64,000 nt of DNA, taken from contig JALONM010000002.1 in assembly GCA_025454925.1 (NCBI GenBank), positions 79,911-143,910 of the forward strand. Reading direction: 5' to 3'. Numbering within the stretch: position 1 is the stretch's first letter; each line of letters starts with the position of its first letter. A program made the translations under genes and the position numbers. Below are positions 1 to 7,634 of this stretch, piece after piece. Source of the stretch: Cytophagaceae bacterium. GTDB lineage: Bacteria; Bacteroidota; Bacteroidia; Cytophagales; Cytophagaceae. The notes under the pieces were generated by a model. The model saw nothing but the letters and a program-made list of their open reading frames with translations, did no database searches and was not told the DNA's origin.

Positions 1-123
1 AATGTAAATATTGCTAATTAAGTCGGTAACCGGATGCCTGCTAAGTAATGCGCTTGCTCGTTGCAATAGACAAATCCGTAATGTTTATCGGAAGTTCTTA
101 CTATTGGCGTGTAAAACAAACTG

Positions 124-169
124 TGGGTTTCAAAGTCATTTGATTAAATCAAATGTACTTCGAAACCCA
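124..169 (-). terminator. Hairpin downstream of the DyP peroxidase gene
   Basis: An imperfect inverted repeat of 46 bases: TGGGTTTC (124-131) pairs with GAAACCCA (162-169), AAGT with ACTT, and ATTTGAT (138-144) with ATCAAAT (148-154). On the minus strand it follows the peroxidase stop codon by about 30 bases and is followed by a moderately T-rich stretch, so it may end the three-gene minus-strand transcript. The T tract is weak. Nothing else is recognisable in bases 1-200. Confidence 0.35.
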
Positions 170-200
170 TGGTGTTGTTGTTTAATTGCGGTTGAATGCC

Positions 201-1667
201 TTATATACTGGCCAGGTATTTTATAGCCTTAATGCCTGGCATAAAAAAGTAGGCTCCTCCTTTGGTGCGCACGAAACGAGGGATATTCATAACCCTCCGG
301 CGAACCGGGGTATCGGGTATGGTAAAGTTATTGGTCTGAAAACCTCTGGGATCGTGACCGATCAAGGGATCGGAGTCGTCGTACAAGCCCAGGAATTTAG
401 GATCGTTGACCCAACTTTGCTGCACCAGTTCAAATTGGCGCGCTATGCTGCTGTTAAAACAAATGAACTGAAGTCCTCTTTTTTGTTCATCATTTTTCCC
501 TTGGATGACTTCTTGCGGATTCAGGTCCGGAACTAAAGGGTTTCCATAGGGCCTGCCTCTGCGAATGATGCGATTGCGCTTCGTAACACGGATAGATTCT
601 TTTACATCGTCTTTAATGAATGTGTCACGTGCATTGCTTCTCCGTAAGTGAGAGCCTATCGGGCATTTCATGCCATCGGGATCGTCTTTGGAATAATAAA
701 AATTGTCATCATCCGACAAGGCTGGATTGTCGTGGAAAGGACACTTGGTTATCGGAGCGCCACTCGGCCAACGGCCTACCATCTTAGAAGCCAGGAACAC
801 CGCCGGATCTTCTTTGTCGGAATATATTTTTTTACCTTCTTCGTTTACAAAGTCCCAAAAGTTTTTTACATCCTGTTCCAGGGTTCTGAAGACCATAAAG
901 GTTCCGTTCTTTCCGAAATCTTTTTTGCTTGGATCTAAGGGAGAGATGGGTAAAAGATTTTTCTGGTCGTGTTGTGGAGATACCAAGGGCGTGTCGGGAT
1001 ATTGCTCGTACTCGTTCAGGTAGCCGAGAATAAATTCTCCCGTTTTACAGGTATTGCCTTCGCTGCTTTGCTTTCCAATCCCTTCGATCATAGGTTGTGA
1101 AATCCCATCTCTAAATCCGAAATGTTCTTTACGGCCAGGCAAGGTTTTGCCTTCCAATTTTGCTACTTCCCTCAATCCATGCGTGTCGTACGATGCCCGG
1201 ATTTGTTGATAGCGCTGATCCAGCGCGGCATCATCGGCGGCAAATACCATCAGGCAAAGATGTATTGCATTTTCACTGGCCTGAGTATCCTTGCCACTTT
1301 GTTCCGGATATCCATAGTCCCAATTGGCGGGTGCACTCTGGTCTATATCGCCGAGCATGCGCTGGCGGTAATCTTTGGCCATGCCTTCACGGAATTCGCG
1401 CACAAATGTATTCTGAGCTTCCTCTGGTAAGCCCAATATTTTTAAACCATAGTTGGAGAATGCCAAATTCAGGCATCCTTCGTCCGGTTTTTCCAACCCA
1501 TGGGTAAGCTGGTCGGCCACTTGCACAAGCCAGCTCTTACAAGCATTTACATTCGTAATAGAAAGCATAAGGTAGTAGGCACTCGGCATATATCCATAGC
1601 CTCGTACTACAATACCTTGGATGTCGTTCATTTCAATCGTAGGCGGTATATGATGTTTTATCTGCAT
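201..1667 (-). CDS. DyP-type haem peroxidase
   Basis: A 488-residue dye-decolorising (DyP-type) peroxidase, a family that oxidises phenolic and other substrates with hydrogen peroxide through a haem cofactor. The family motif GFRDGISQP is present in the middle of the protein, supplying the distal aspartate of the GxxDG signature. The later CPIGSHLRRSNARD segment carries the histidine expected to be the proximal haem ligand, with the following arginines. No signal peptide or Tat motif is visible at the N-terminus, so the protein is probably cytoplasmic unless carried by a partner. The length fits the larger DyP subfamilies. It is last in a minus-strand cluster with a catalase-like gene (2987-3958) and a duplicated membrane protein (1687-2979), only 19 bases downstream of the latter. 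Peroxide handling by the cluster is inferred from two independent haem-peroxidase families lying together. Confidence 0.9.
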   Translation of the reverse strand: MQIKHHIPPTIEMNDIQGIVVRGYGYMPSAYYLMLSITNVNACKSWLVQVADQLTHGLEKPDEGCLNLAFSNYGLKILGLPEEAQNTFVREFREGMAKDYRQRMLGDIDQSAPANWDYGYPEQSGKDTQASENAIHLCLMVFAADDAALDQRYQQIRASYDTHGLREVAKLEGKTLPGRKEHFGFRDGISQPMIEGIGKQSSEGNTCKTGEFILGYLNEYEQYPDTPLVSPQHDQKNLLPISPLDPSKKDFGKNGTFMVFRTLEQDVKNFWDFVNEEGKKIYSDKEDPAVFLASKMVGRWPSGAPITKCPFHDNPALSDDDNFYYSKDDPDGMKCPIGSHLRRSNARDTFIKDDVKESIRVTKRNRIIRRGRPYGNPLVPDLNPQEVIQGKNDEQKRGLQFICFNSSIARQFELVQQSWVNDPKFLGLYDDSDPLIGHDPRGFQTNNFTIPDTPVRRRVMNIPRFVRTKGGAYFFMPGIKAIKYLASI

Positions 1668-1686
1668 AAATCGTAAAGCTTAGGGA

Positions 1687-2979
1687 TTAGAAATTTTTTA
1701 ACCACTCGGTGAGTTCTTTTTCGTTTAGTTTTTTACTAAGGCCATCCCGGATGCGTTTGTTGTTCAACATATTTTTTACCGTCATATCGGGATAAGCAGT
1801 ATACCAAACCTGTGTGGGGTATTGATTTTGACGCACGGTGCTTTTAAACAACATTTCGTCGTGGGCTCCTTCTTTAATCATCCATTTCACCTGAGGATAT
1901 CCGATCATATTGGAAAATGTGAGGTTCATGGCATTGGCGGCATGGTCGATAAATTCACTCAGGTATTTTTCCCAGGCGCCATCGTAATTGCTGAGGAACA
2001 TCACCGATTGATTGTTATTGAAAATTACCCAACGGGCAAAATGTACGGTTTCAATACCCGATAGTTTTCCTTTGGTAGATCGGTATGTTCCGTTAAGTTT
2101 GAATAACTTGATGGCAAGTTTCAGCGTAGTGCGTTTGAACCAGTACGGTGTTTTAATGGTTCCGTATACCGTAAGTTGATTTTGGGGTTGAAGGTTTTCA
2201 ATCTTCATGAGTTCGTCAACGTTGTGCGAACCGTCGGTGAATCCGAGTTTGCGGTAGTATGCTCTTTTGGCATCGTCTCTCTTTTCGAAATACCTACCTA
2301 TAAGAACCCAACAAATAAGGAAGGGAAGAATGGGAAGGAGCAATACCAGCAAGCCTGCCAGTATCAATACTAATTTCCCCCAATAACGTATCCACCAACT
2401 TCTCGGTGGAATTTCTTTGGGCTGCAAAGCCCAGCGATACTCTGAATTTTCTACGTAGGAAAGAATTGCCTGGTATACTTCTTTGGGACTCGATTTTCTG
2501 AAATCCTTGGAGTCGATGAATGTTTCGAGGGCATACCGGAGCTGATTTTCCATACGCAGTTCTTTTACGGTGTAAAAGCGCATCGCTCCCCAGAACAAGC
2601 GGTTCTCCACCTGGTAAGAGAGCAGGTATTTAATTTTGTCGGCGGTGCTTGCCGAGGCTCCGGGATATCCATCACAATATTGATATATGAGATCGAAGCC
2701 TTTTTCGAACAGGCGCATGAGATCTTGCAAGTGACCATTTACCTCTCCATCGTAGTTGCTGGTGAAAGCCAGCGTAGGAGGCTCATAGGCGCCGGATTCG
2801 GCCCTAAGCTGGTCGATGATGAACCAACGACAATAATGAATGGTGTCTAACTTTGAAAAGGGAACATGCGGGTTGTTGCCAGGATCTTTTCCGAGTTCTT
2901 CCAGAAAAGTCCGTAGTTGCGATAAGGCATTACCATCTTTGACAGGAACAATGATGGTGAGTCCGGATTGAAAAATCAT
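1687..2979 (-). CDS. Internally duplicated membrane protein of unknown function
   Basis: About 430 residues when started at the ATG at 2979, which sits 8 bases beyond the stop of the catalase-like gene; an earlier ATG at 3042 would overlap that gene by 56 bases and is less likely. Two similar halves are visible. The N-terminal half has the pattern IHYCRWFII followed by LAFTSNYDGEV; the C-terminal half has VHFARWVIF followed by MFLSNYDGAWEKYLSEF. Each resembles a ferredoxin-like alpha/beta unit followed by a helical part. Between them lies a strongly hydrophobic stretch (WGKLVLILAGLLVLLLPILP and onwards) that should form one or two membrane segments. I do not recognise a named family. Its place between a catalase-like protein and a DyP peroxidase suggests a partner or membrane anchor for them; that role is an inference. 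Confidence 0.7.
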   Translation of the reverse strand: MIFQSGLTIIVPVKDGNALSQLRTFLEELGKDPGNNPHVPFSKLDTIHYCRWFIIDQLRAESGAYEPPTLAFTSNYDGEVNGHLQDLMRLFEKGFDLIYQYCDGYPGASASTADKIKYLLSYQVENRLFWGAMRFYTVKELRMENQLRYALETFIDSKDFRKSSPKEVYQAILSYVENSEYRWALQPKEIPPRSWWIRYWGKLVLILAGLLVLLLPILPFLICWVLIGRYFEKRDDAKRAYYRKLGFTDGSHNVDELMKIENLQPQNQLTVYGTIKTPYWFKRTTLKLAIKLFKLNGTYRSTKGKLSGIETVHFARWVIFNNNQSVMFLSNYDGAWEKYLSEFIDHAANAMNLTFSNMIGYPQVKWMIKEGAHDEMLFKSTVRQNQYPTQVWYTAYPDMTVKNMLNNKRIRDGLSKKLNEKELTEWLKNF

Positions 2980-2986
2980 AGTTGTG

Positions 2987-3958
2987 TTAGCAATTAAAAT
3001 TGGTAGGTTCAGGTACAGCTTGGTCATGATGGCGGAATGCACTCATGATTTCATATATTTTTTTTCTGGCGATACCAATATCTCCAGCCGGCCGGTGGTC
3101 ATGCAAGGTATGCCAGGGTGTAAAGGAAAGGTTTTCCCCCAATGTTCTGCGTGCAGGGGTGTCGAATTCCTGAGAAAGCAATGTGAGGGTAGCAATTACT
3201 ACCAGCGGGCCTTTCCATTCTATGGCAGCATTATGAATGGGATCGTTGGCTTCGCGTTTTTGCAAACACAGTTCAAACTGCACTTCCGACTTGCGGAGGT
3301 TTTCTTGTAAACGCTCTTTTAAAAAATTATCCTTATCCTTCGCTTCGCAGGAAGGAGCCAGGCTCTTGGGTCTGAGCACGTACTTCACCACCTGTTCTTC
3401 ATAATGGTAAGGCACCTGGCTAAAATACGTTTCGTTCAAAAGGTTTTCGCAATGCTTCGCTGATTGCAAGGCCCTCCATACCGTGCGAAGGTGGGTAAGT
3501 GCGAAGAAAATTTTCTTCAGTAGGCCACCAGAGGTTGCTAAAATTCCTTTAACGGTTCCCTTAAAGGTGCCAGGAGGAAAGCTGGGATAGTTGGCCAATA
3601 GCAAGTCTTGAGTTACTGCATTTTTTTTGCCTTCCAATACTTTGATGCCGGGTACACCTATGATTTTGATGGCAAAACCACGCAGGTCTTTTTTTCGATC
3701 TGAAGCTACTGTGCGACTGCCGTTGGAAAGCCTTACCAGCGCCTCATAACGTTTGCCGGGTGTAAATAGTATGCTTTCCAGTTCCGAAGGGAGATCGGTC
3801 CGCACGTCTAAATATGCCTGAAGCAACCCATGCATTTTAGGGTGAAAGGCACGCAAGTATTTTCCGTCGGGATAGCGCTCCCTTAATTGCTGCTTAAGTT
3901 CCAGTAGTAAAGAATCCATTTCCTCCTGCGGAATGGATGCATCGGTAGCAAGGTTCAT
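2987..3958 (-). CDS. Catalase-like haem protein (short, SrpA/y4iL type)
   Basis: A 323-residue protein with the catalase core but without the long extra domains of classical catalases. The N-terminal region carries FHPKMHGLLQAYLDV, matching the segment with the distal histidine in catalase-like proteins. It is followed by VRLSNGSRTVASDRKKDLRGFAIKI, close to the catalase N/RGFAxK block. The YFSQVPYHYEEQVVKYVLRP segment resembles the haem-binding region of the shorter y4iL-like group. Such proteins may act as peroxidases or fatty-acid hydroperoxide enzymes rather than true catalases, so substrate is open. No signal peptide is visible. It is first in the minus-strand cluster with 1687-2979 and the DyP peroxidase. 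A PhoP/PhoB-box-like direct repeat lies just upstream at 3985-4001. Confidence 0.82.
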   Translation of the reverse strand: MNLATDASIPQEEMDSLLLELKQQLRERYPDGKYLRAFHPKMHGLLQAYLDVRTDLPSELESILFTPGKRYEALVRLSNGSRTVASDRKKDLRGFAIKIIGVPGIKVLEGKKNAVTQDLLLANYPSFPPGTFKGTVKGILATSGGLLKKIFFALTHLRTVWRALQSAKHCENLLNETYFSQVPYHYEEQVVKYVLRPKSLAPSCEAKDKDNFLKERLQENLRKSEVQFELCLQKREANDPIHNAAIEWKGPLVVIATLTLLSQEFDTPARRTLGENLSFTPWHTLHDHRPAGDIGIARKKIYEIMSAFRHHDQAVPEPTNFNC

Positions 3959-3984
3959 AAAAAATAAGTCTATCAGTAAGCGTT

Positions 3985-4001
3985 GTAAAGGGATTGTTAA
4001 G
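3985..4001 (-). promoter_or_regulatory. PhoB-box-like direct repeat upstream of the catalase-like gene
   Basis: On the minus strand TTAACA (4001-3996) is followed after five bases by TTTACA (3990-3985), an exact 11-bp period. This is the form of PhoP/PhoB boxes (TTWAYA repeats spaced about five bases). It ends 26 bases upstream of the catalase-like start codon. Unlike the other three such sites in the window, no clear TAnnTTTG -7 element follows, so this is the weakest member. Confidence 0.35.
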
Positions 4002-4076
4002 AACGTAAAAAAATTAACAAATCCACTTCCGGAAAAGTCCGTCTACAATTTTAAAAAAGTCCATTTTCTTTAACGT

Positions 4077-4200
4077 AAAGAACCTCGAATAGGTTGTGCC
4101 TGCTCAGCCTATGGGGTAATTATCGCTGTTATCGCCGCGAAAACCTATGTTTTCGAAAGAACTGGAGCCTGGGGCCGAGGACCGCAGGAGAAGGTTCTTC
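4077..4200. ncRNA. Candidate rod-like structured RNA (possibly 6S-like)
   Basis: The gap 3959-4416 between the catalase-like gene and the TonB receptor contains a nested inverted-repeat structure. An outer 8-bp stem pairs AAGAACCT (4078-4085) with AGGTTCTT (4192-4199). Inside it CCTGC (4099-4103) can pair with GCAGG (4184-4188) or, alternatively, CTC.GCC (4103-4109) with GGC.GAG (4173-4179). The apex is a clean hairpin, CGAAAAC-CTAT-GTTTTCG (4138-4155). The segment is more GC-rich than its AT-rich flanks. The long rod with internal bulges and a closed apex is how 6S RNAs look, and a Bacteroidota 6S family is known, but I cannot confirm membership or strand. No strong -7 element or T tract decides the direction. 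Confidence 0.4.
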
Positions 4201-4326
4201 TGCTCTGGAATATGCACCTTAATTATTTTTTGGTAGAATTTATCTACCTCTTACATTGATAGATACGCCTTCAAAAGACTCTTTTTCTCGCTTTCAGGCA
4301 AGCGATGTTACGATTCGGTAATCTTG

Positions 4327-4382
4327 TTTACATACTCTTAACATAGCGGTAATTTTTTGTTTATGGCAATGGTCTACTTTTG
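4327..4382 (+). promoter_or_regulatory. Promoter of the TonB receptor with PhoB-box-like repeat
   Basis: TTTACA (4327-4332) and TTAACAT (4338-4344) form an 11-bp direct repeat. Thirty bases further on is TACTTTTG (4375-4382), a perfect match to the Bacteroidota -7 element TAnnTTTG, with a T-rich TTTTTTG stretch upstream of it. Transcription would start near 4389, giving a leader of about 28 bases to the ATG at 4417. The -7 position rules out translation starts upstream of 4385. Confidence 0.5.
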
Positions 4383-4416
4383 CCGGAAATCAATTGTCAT
4401 TCAATTTAGTAATTCC

Positions 4417-7236
4417 ATGAAAAATTTCCTTAAGGTATGTGTAGTAGTAGCGATGCTGGCATTCGGCAATGGGGCGCTGGCTCAGGAGCTGGGTATGATC
4501 CATGGAGAAGTATTCGATACTACGGAAGCGATTATTGATGCCAAAATTTTGGTATTAGGGCAGCCGGGAATAGGAGCTAAGTCGGATATTGATGGGAGTT
4601 TTACCATCAAACGTGTTACGCCGGGTACTGTAGATATTATTATTTCCTATTCAGGATACAAAACAGATACACTGCGAAACATTCAGGTGCTGGCAGGCAA
4701 AGTTACGGAAGTAGGCCGCATTCAGATGTTGCAAAATGCACGCCTGATGAAAGTGGTAGTGGTAAAAGGAAAACGCATCACGAATACCGAGGCCGCTGCT
4801 GTGAGGGAAACCAAGGAAAGCAAGCAAGTGGTGAATGTCATTTCTTCGGAACAGATTTCTAAATCGCAAGACAGGGATGCCGCACAGGTTATGCAACGTG
4901 TGCCCGGTATCACGTTGATTCAAAACCGTTTTATATTGGTGAGAGGTCTGAGCGAACGCTACAACAGTGTTTTGCTGAACGGGGTAGTGGCGCCATCTTC
5001 CGAATCGGAAACACGCGCTTTCTCTTTCGATATTGTACCCAGCAATATGATTGATCGTTTGCTGGTGTATAAATCCGGATCGTACGATTTGCCAGGTGAT
5101 TTCGCCGGTGCGGTAATCCGCTTGTATACCCGCAATACGGTAAGCGAAAATGTAAGTCAGTTGAGCATCACCGGTGGCTACAGAGTTGGGGCTACCTTGC
5201 AGAAAAATTTACGCCAGGAATCTGGAGCTGCTGATTTATTTGCCTTCGGCGACCGTCGTCGTGCATTGCCTGGTTCTATTCCTGATTATGATTTAAAGTT
5301 AATTCCTGCAAATAGAGAAGCTCAGATCAATGAAATCAGCCGGGCTTTCCAGAATAATTGGGAAGTGAAAAATAAAACCGCACTGCCTGATTTGAGATTG
5401 AATTATTTGTTTGGAAGAAAATTCAACGTAGGAAAGGTAGAAGTGAATTCCATATCGAATATTTCGTATAGCAATACCAATACTTATGCGGCACAAAGAA
5501 GAAACTTATACGGAGGTTATGATACGCTGACCAATGTTAGTACAGATGTATATAAGTTTGAGGATGATATTTATTCCAACGACGTACGCCTGGGTGTGCT
5601 CAGCAACTGGCAGTTCAAGCTTTCAGACCGCAGCCGCATTGCATTCAGAAATTTGTATTCCCGTTTAGGTTCTTCAGAAACCATGCACCGCACCGGTACC
5701 AACTTCAATAGCCGTCAGAACATAAGCCAATATTCGCTGCGTTACACCAGCAACGAATTATACAGCGGTCAGGTTCAAGGTTCACATGAATCAGTTTCTA
5801 AGCTTACGAAGTTTAGTTGGTTGGTTGGATATTCCAATACCTCGCGCAAAGATCCAGATTGGAAGCGCGCCACCATGCTGCAACCCCTGGATGAGCCGAA
5901 TAAACCTTTTCAAGTATACATTTCCTCAACGGCCACCGCTACCGATGGTGCCCGGTTTTATATGGACATGAAAGAATCTTCGGTTTCGGCTGGTCTCGAT
6001 GTGTCGAGAAAATTTGCCAAACATGCCGATTCATCTGGCATTACCGTTTCAGCCGGTGTATACAACGATCTAAAGCGACGCACGTATTCAGCCAGATTTT
6101 TATCCTATGTAACCAATGCGGCCTTGCCTGCATCCGTGCTTAATTTGCCTTTCGATCAAATTTATGATCCTGCCAACATTGCTTATCCTTCCAGTATTTT
6201 TATCAGCGAGGGTTCAGCGCCTACAGATAAATACTATGGATCTAATTTCCTGACAGCTGCCTACGCTGGCGCCTTGATACCATTTACAAAAAAATTAAAC
6301 CTGACGGCAGGTATGCGGTTTGAAAACAATATTCAATTATTGCGCATCACCCAAGACGATTCTGATCTTGTCAATATTACCAAGCTCAGTCCTCTGCCGT
6401 TCGCTAATCTTTCGTACAATTTTACCGAGAAATTTTTAGCCCGCGTGGCGTATGGTAAAACCATCAACCGTCCAGAGTTTAGAGAATTGTCTCCCTTCAA
6501 CTATTATGACTTTACTATTCCGGCCAATAAAGTGGGTAACCCGGATTTAAAGAATTGCGACATTCATAATCTTGATCTTCGTGCAGAATTTTATCCTACC
6601 CCCGAAGAAATGATTTCCTTGGGAGTGTTTTACAAATCATTTATCAATCCAATAGAAATCTATCAATTGCCAACGGGAAGCTATACGCCTGTATTTAAAT
6701 ATGGCAACGCCAGCAGCGCGGTTTCTCAGGGAGTAGAATTGGAAATTCGCAAGTCTCTGCAGTCAATCAAAAGCATCGCATGGATTAAGAATTTTTCAGT
6801 CTTATTTAATGCCTCTTTAATTAAGAGTGAAATTAAATTCGATAACCTGTCCAATCAATTGCAATTGAGCAAACGTCCTATGCAGGGCCAGTCTCCGTAC
6901 ATAGTTAATGTGGGCTTGTATTACCAGAACGATGAGAAAAAGATGCAAGCCAGTATTTTATACAACGTATTCGGTCCTCGCATTGCGGTGGTGGGCGATA
7001 AGCAGTCGCGTACCTGGTACGAAATGCCGCGACATTTGCTGGACCTTACGTTCAGCAAAGGCATCAGCGAGCGTTCCACCTTGCGCTTTGGCATCAGCGA
7101 CCTGCTTAATTCTACCTATCGCATTATGGAGGATGCCGATTATGACAATAAAATTAAAACCGAAAACGTAGACAAGGTGATTCAGCAATTCAATACCGGG
7201 CAGAATTTTACGTTCGGATGGAATTATAAATTCTAA
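4417..7236 (+). CDS. TonB-dependent outer-membrane receptor with carboxypeptidase-like domain
   Basis: A 939-residue outer-membrane transporter of the Bacteroidota TonB-dependent type. The ATG at 4417 is chosen because it begins a clean signal peptide (MKNFLKVCVVVAMLAF, cleavage near ALA-QE); upstream in-frame ATGs from 4357 would lie before the predicted transcription start. Mature residues up to about 105 form a CarboxypepD_reg-like beta-sandwich, containing GEVFDTTEAIIDAKILVLG. Next comes the plug, with DRDAAQVMQRVPGITLI and FILVRGLSERYNSVLLNGV, then a long beta-barrel ending in the typical aromatic terminus NFTFGWNYKF. No SusD-like partner is adjacent, so glycan import is not indicated. 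The upstream direct repeat of PhoB type, shared with the next gene, suggests induction by phosphate limitation and perhaps uptake of a phosphorus compound; this is an inference. Confidence 0.92.
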   Translation: MKNFLKVCVVVAMLAFGNGALAQELGMIHGEVFDTTEAIIDAKILVLGQPGIGAKSDIDGSFTIKRVTPGTVDIIISYSGYKTDTLRNIQVLAGKVTEVGRIQMLQNARLMKVVVVKGKRITNTEAAAVRETKESKQVVNVISSEQISKSQDRDAAQVMQRVPGITLIQNRFILVRGLSERYNSVLLNGVVAPSSESETRAFSFDIVPSNMIDRLLVYKSGSYDLPGDFAGAVIRLYTRNTVSENVSQLSITGGYRVGATLQKNLRQESGAADLFAFGDRRRALPGSIPDYDLKLIPANREAQINEISRAFQNNWEVKNKTALPDLRLNYLFGRKFNVGKVEVNSISNISYSNTNTYAAQRRNLYGGYDTLTNVSTDVYKFEDDIYSNDVRLGVLSNWQFKLSDRSRIAFRNLYSRLGSSETMHRTGTNFNSRQNISQYSLRYTSNELYSGQVQGSHESVSKLTKFSWLVGYSNTSRKDPDWKRATMLQPLDEPNKPFQVYISSTATATDGARFYMDMKESSVSAGLDVSRKFAKHADSSGITVSAGVYNDLKRRTYSARFLSYVTNAALPASVLNLPFDQIYDPANIAYPSSIFISEGSAPTDKYYGSNFLTAAYAGALIPFTKKLNLTAGMRFENNIQLLRITQDDSDLVNITKLSPLPFANLSYNFTEKFLARVAYGKTINRPEFRELSPFNYYDFTIPANKVGNPDLKNCDIHNLDLRAEFYPTPEEMISLGVFYKSFINPIEIYQLPTGSYTPVFKYGNASSAVSQGVELEIRKSLQSIKSIAWIKNFSVLFNASLIKSEIKFDNLSNQLQLSKRPMQGQSPYIVNVGLYYQNDEKKMQASILYNVFGPRIAVVGDKQSRTWYEMPRHLLDLTFSKGISERSTLRFGISDLLNSTYRIMEDADYDNKIKTENVDKVIQQFNTGQNFTFGWNYKF

Positions 7237-7270
7237 GCATTGCAGGATATTTCCAGTGGTGCTACTTTCA

Positions 7271-7308
7271 AAATCCATTCTCTTCTTCAAGGGAATGGAT
7301 TTTTTTTT
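7271..7308 (+). terminator. Rho-independent terminator after the TonB receptor
   Basis: AAATCCATTC (7271-7280) pairs perfectly with GAATGGATTT (7293-7302) around a 12-base loop, followed by a run of Ts to 7308. It lies 35 bases after the receptor stop codon. Confidence 0.85.
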
Positions 7309-7362
7309 GAACCGTAGTAGATTTTCTGCTGTATAATTCCACCTAAAACCAGGCTTGTATGT

Positions 7363-7478
7363 GCGTGAGGGATAGAGTGTAAAGCCCCTGGTGGTAGCGC
7401 TCGTAGCGCTGCCAACAGGGACTTGCAGCGATAGCCCGGCCCGAGTGACGCCTTAGGCGGCACGAAGGGACACGCCCA
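7363..7478 (+). repeat. Structured intergenic repeat, copy A
   Basis: The gap 7237-7634 holds a terminator, this element and a promoter. The element starts with GCGTGAGGGATAGAG and ends with GGGACACGCCC; the ends GCGTG and CACGC can pair. The central conserved block is TTGCAGCGATAGCCCGGCCC. Hairpin 1 has GGTAGCGC/GCGCTGCC arms within a CCCTG/CAGGG stem, and hairpin 2 has GTGACGCC-TTA-GGCGGCAC. Copies B (17879), C (12721, opposite strand) and D (52715) keep the conserved blocks while the hairpin arms differ. The element resembles, from memory, a conserved RNA motif widespread in Flavobacteria and relatives (Flavo-1); that link is unverified. Confidence 0.8.
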
Positions 7479-7589
7479 AAAAAATGTCTATTAACTCTGC
7501 GTGCCTTTATCTCTGATCATCTCCCTTCTTTTGTCACCTTCTCCCATGGTGTTTTTCTTTCGTAAACTTTTACAAACGCTAATCTTTCA

Positions 7590-7623
7590 TTAATACTGTC
7601 TTAACATTGCCACGGTACTTTTG
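7590..7623 (+). promoter_or_regulatory. Promoter of the beta-helix lipoprotein with PhoB-box-like repeat
   Basis: TTAATA (7590-7595) and TTAACAT (7601-7607) form an 11-bp direct repeat, followed after eight bases by the -7 element TACTTTTG (7616-7623). The repeat occupies the -33 region, as activator boxes often do. The spacing differs by 22 bp, two repeat periods, from that at the TonB receptor. The predicted transcription start is near 7630. Confidence 0.55.
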
Positions 7624-7634
7624 CATCGGATTCA

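Noticed and set aside
11..226. Open frame of 71 codons at the left edge, plus strand
   Set aside because: It overlaps the end of the DyP gene and the hairpin at 124-169, has an odd Cys/Trp-rich composition and no initiation signal.
4417..7236. SusC-type glycan transporter
   Set aside because: No SusD partner follows and the neighbours are not glycan enzymes; the plain TonB receptor call is safer.
7363..7478. Repeat copy A as part of a CRISPR or tRNA-like element
   Set aside because: Copies are kilobases apart without regular spacers, and the folded form lacks acceptor and anticodon features of tRNA.
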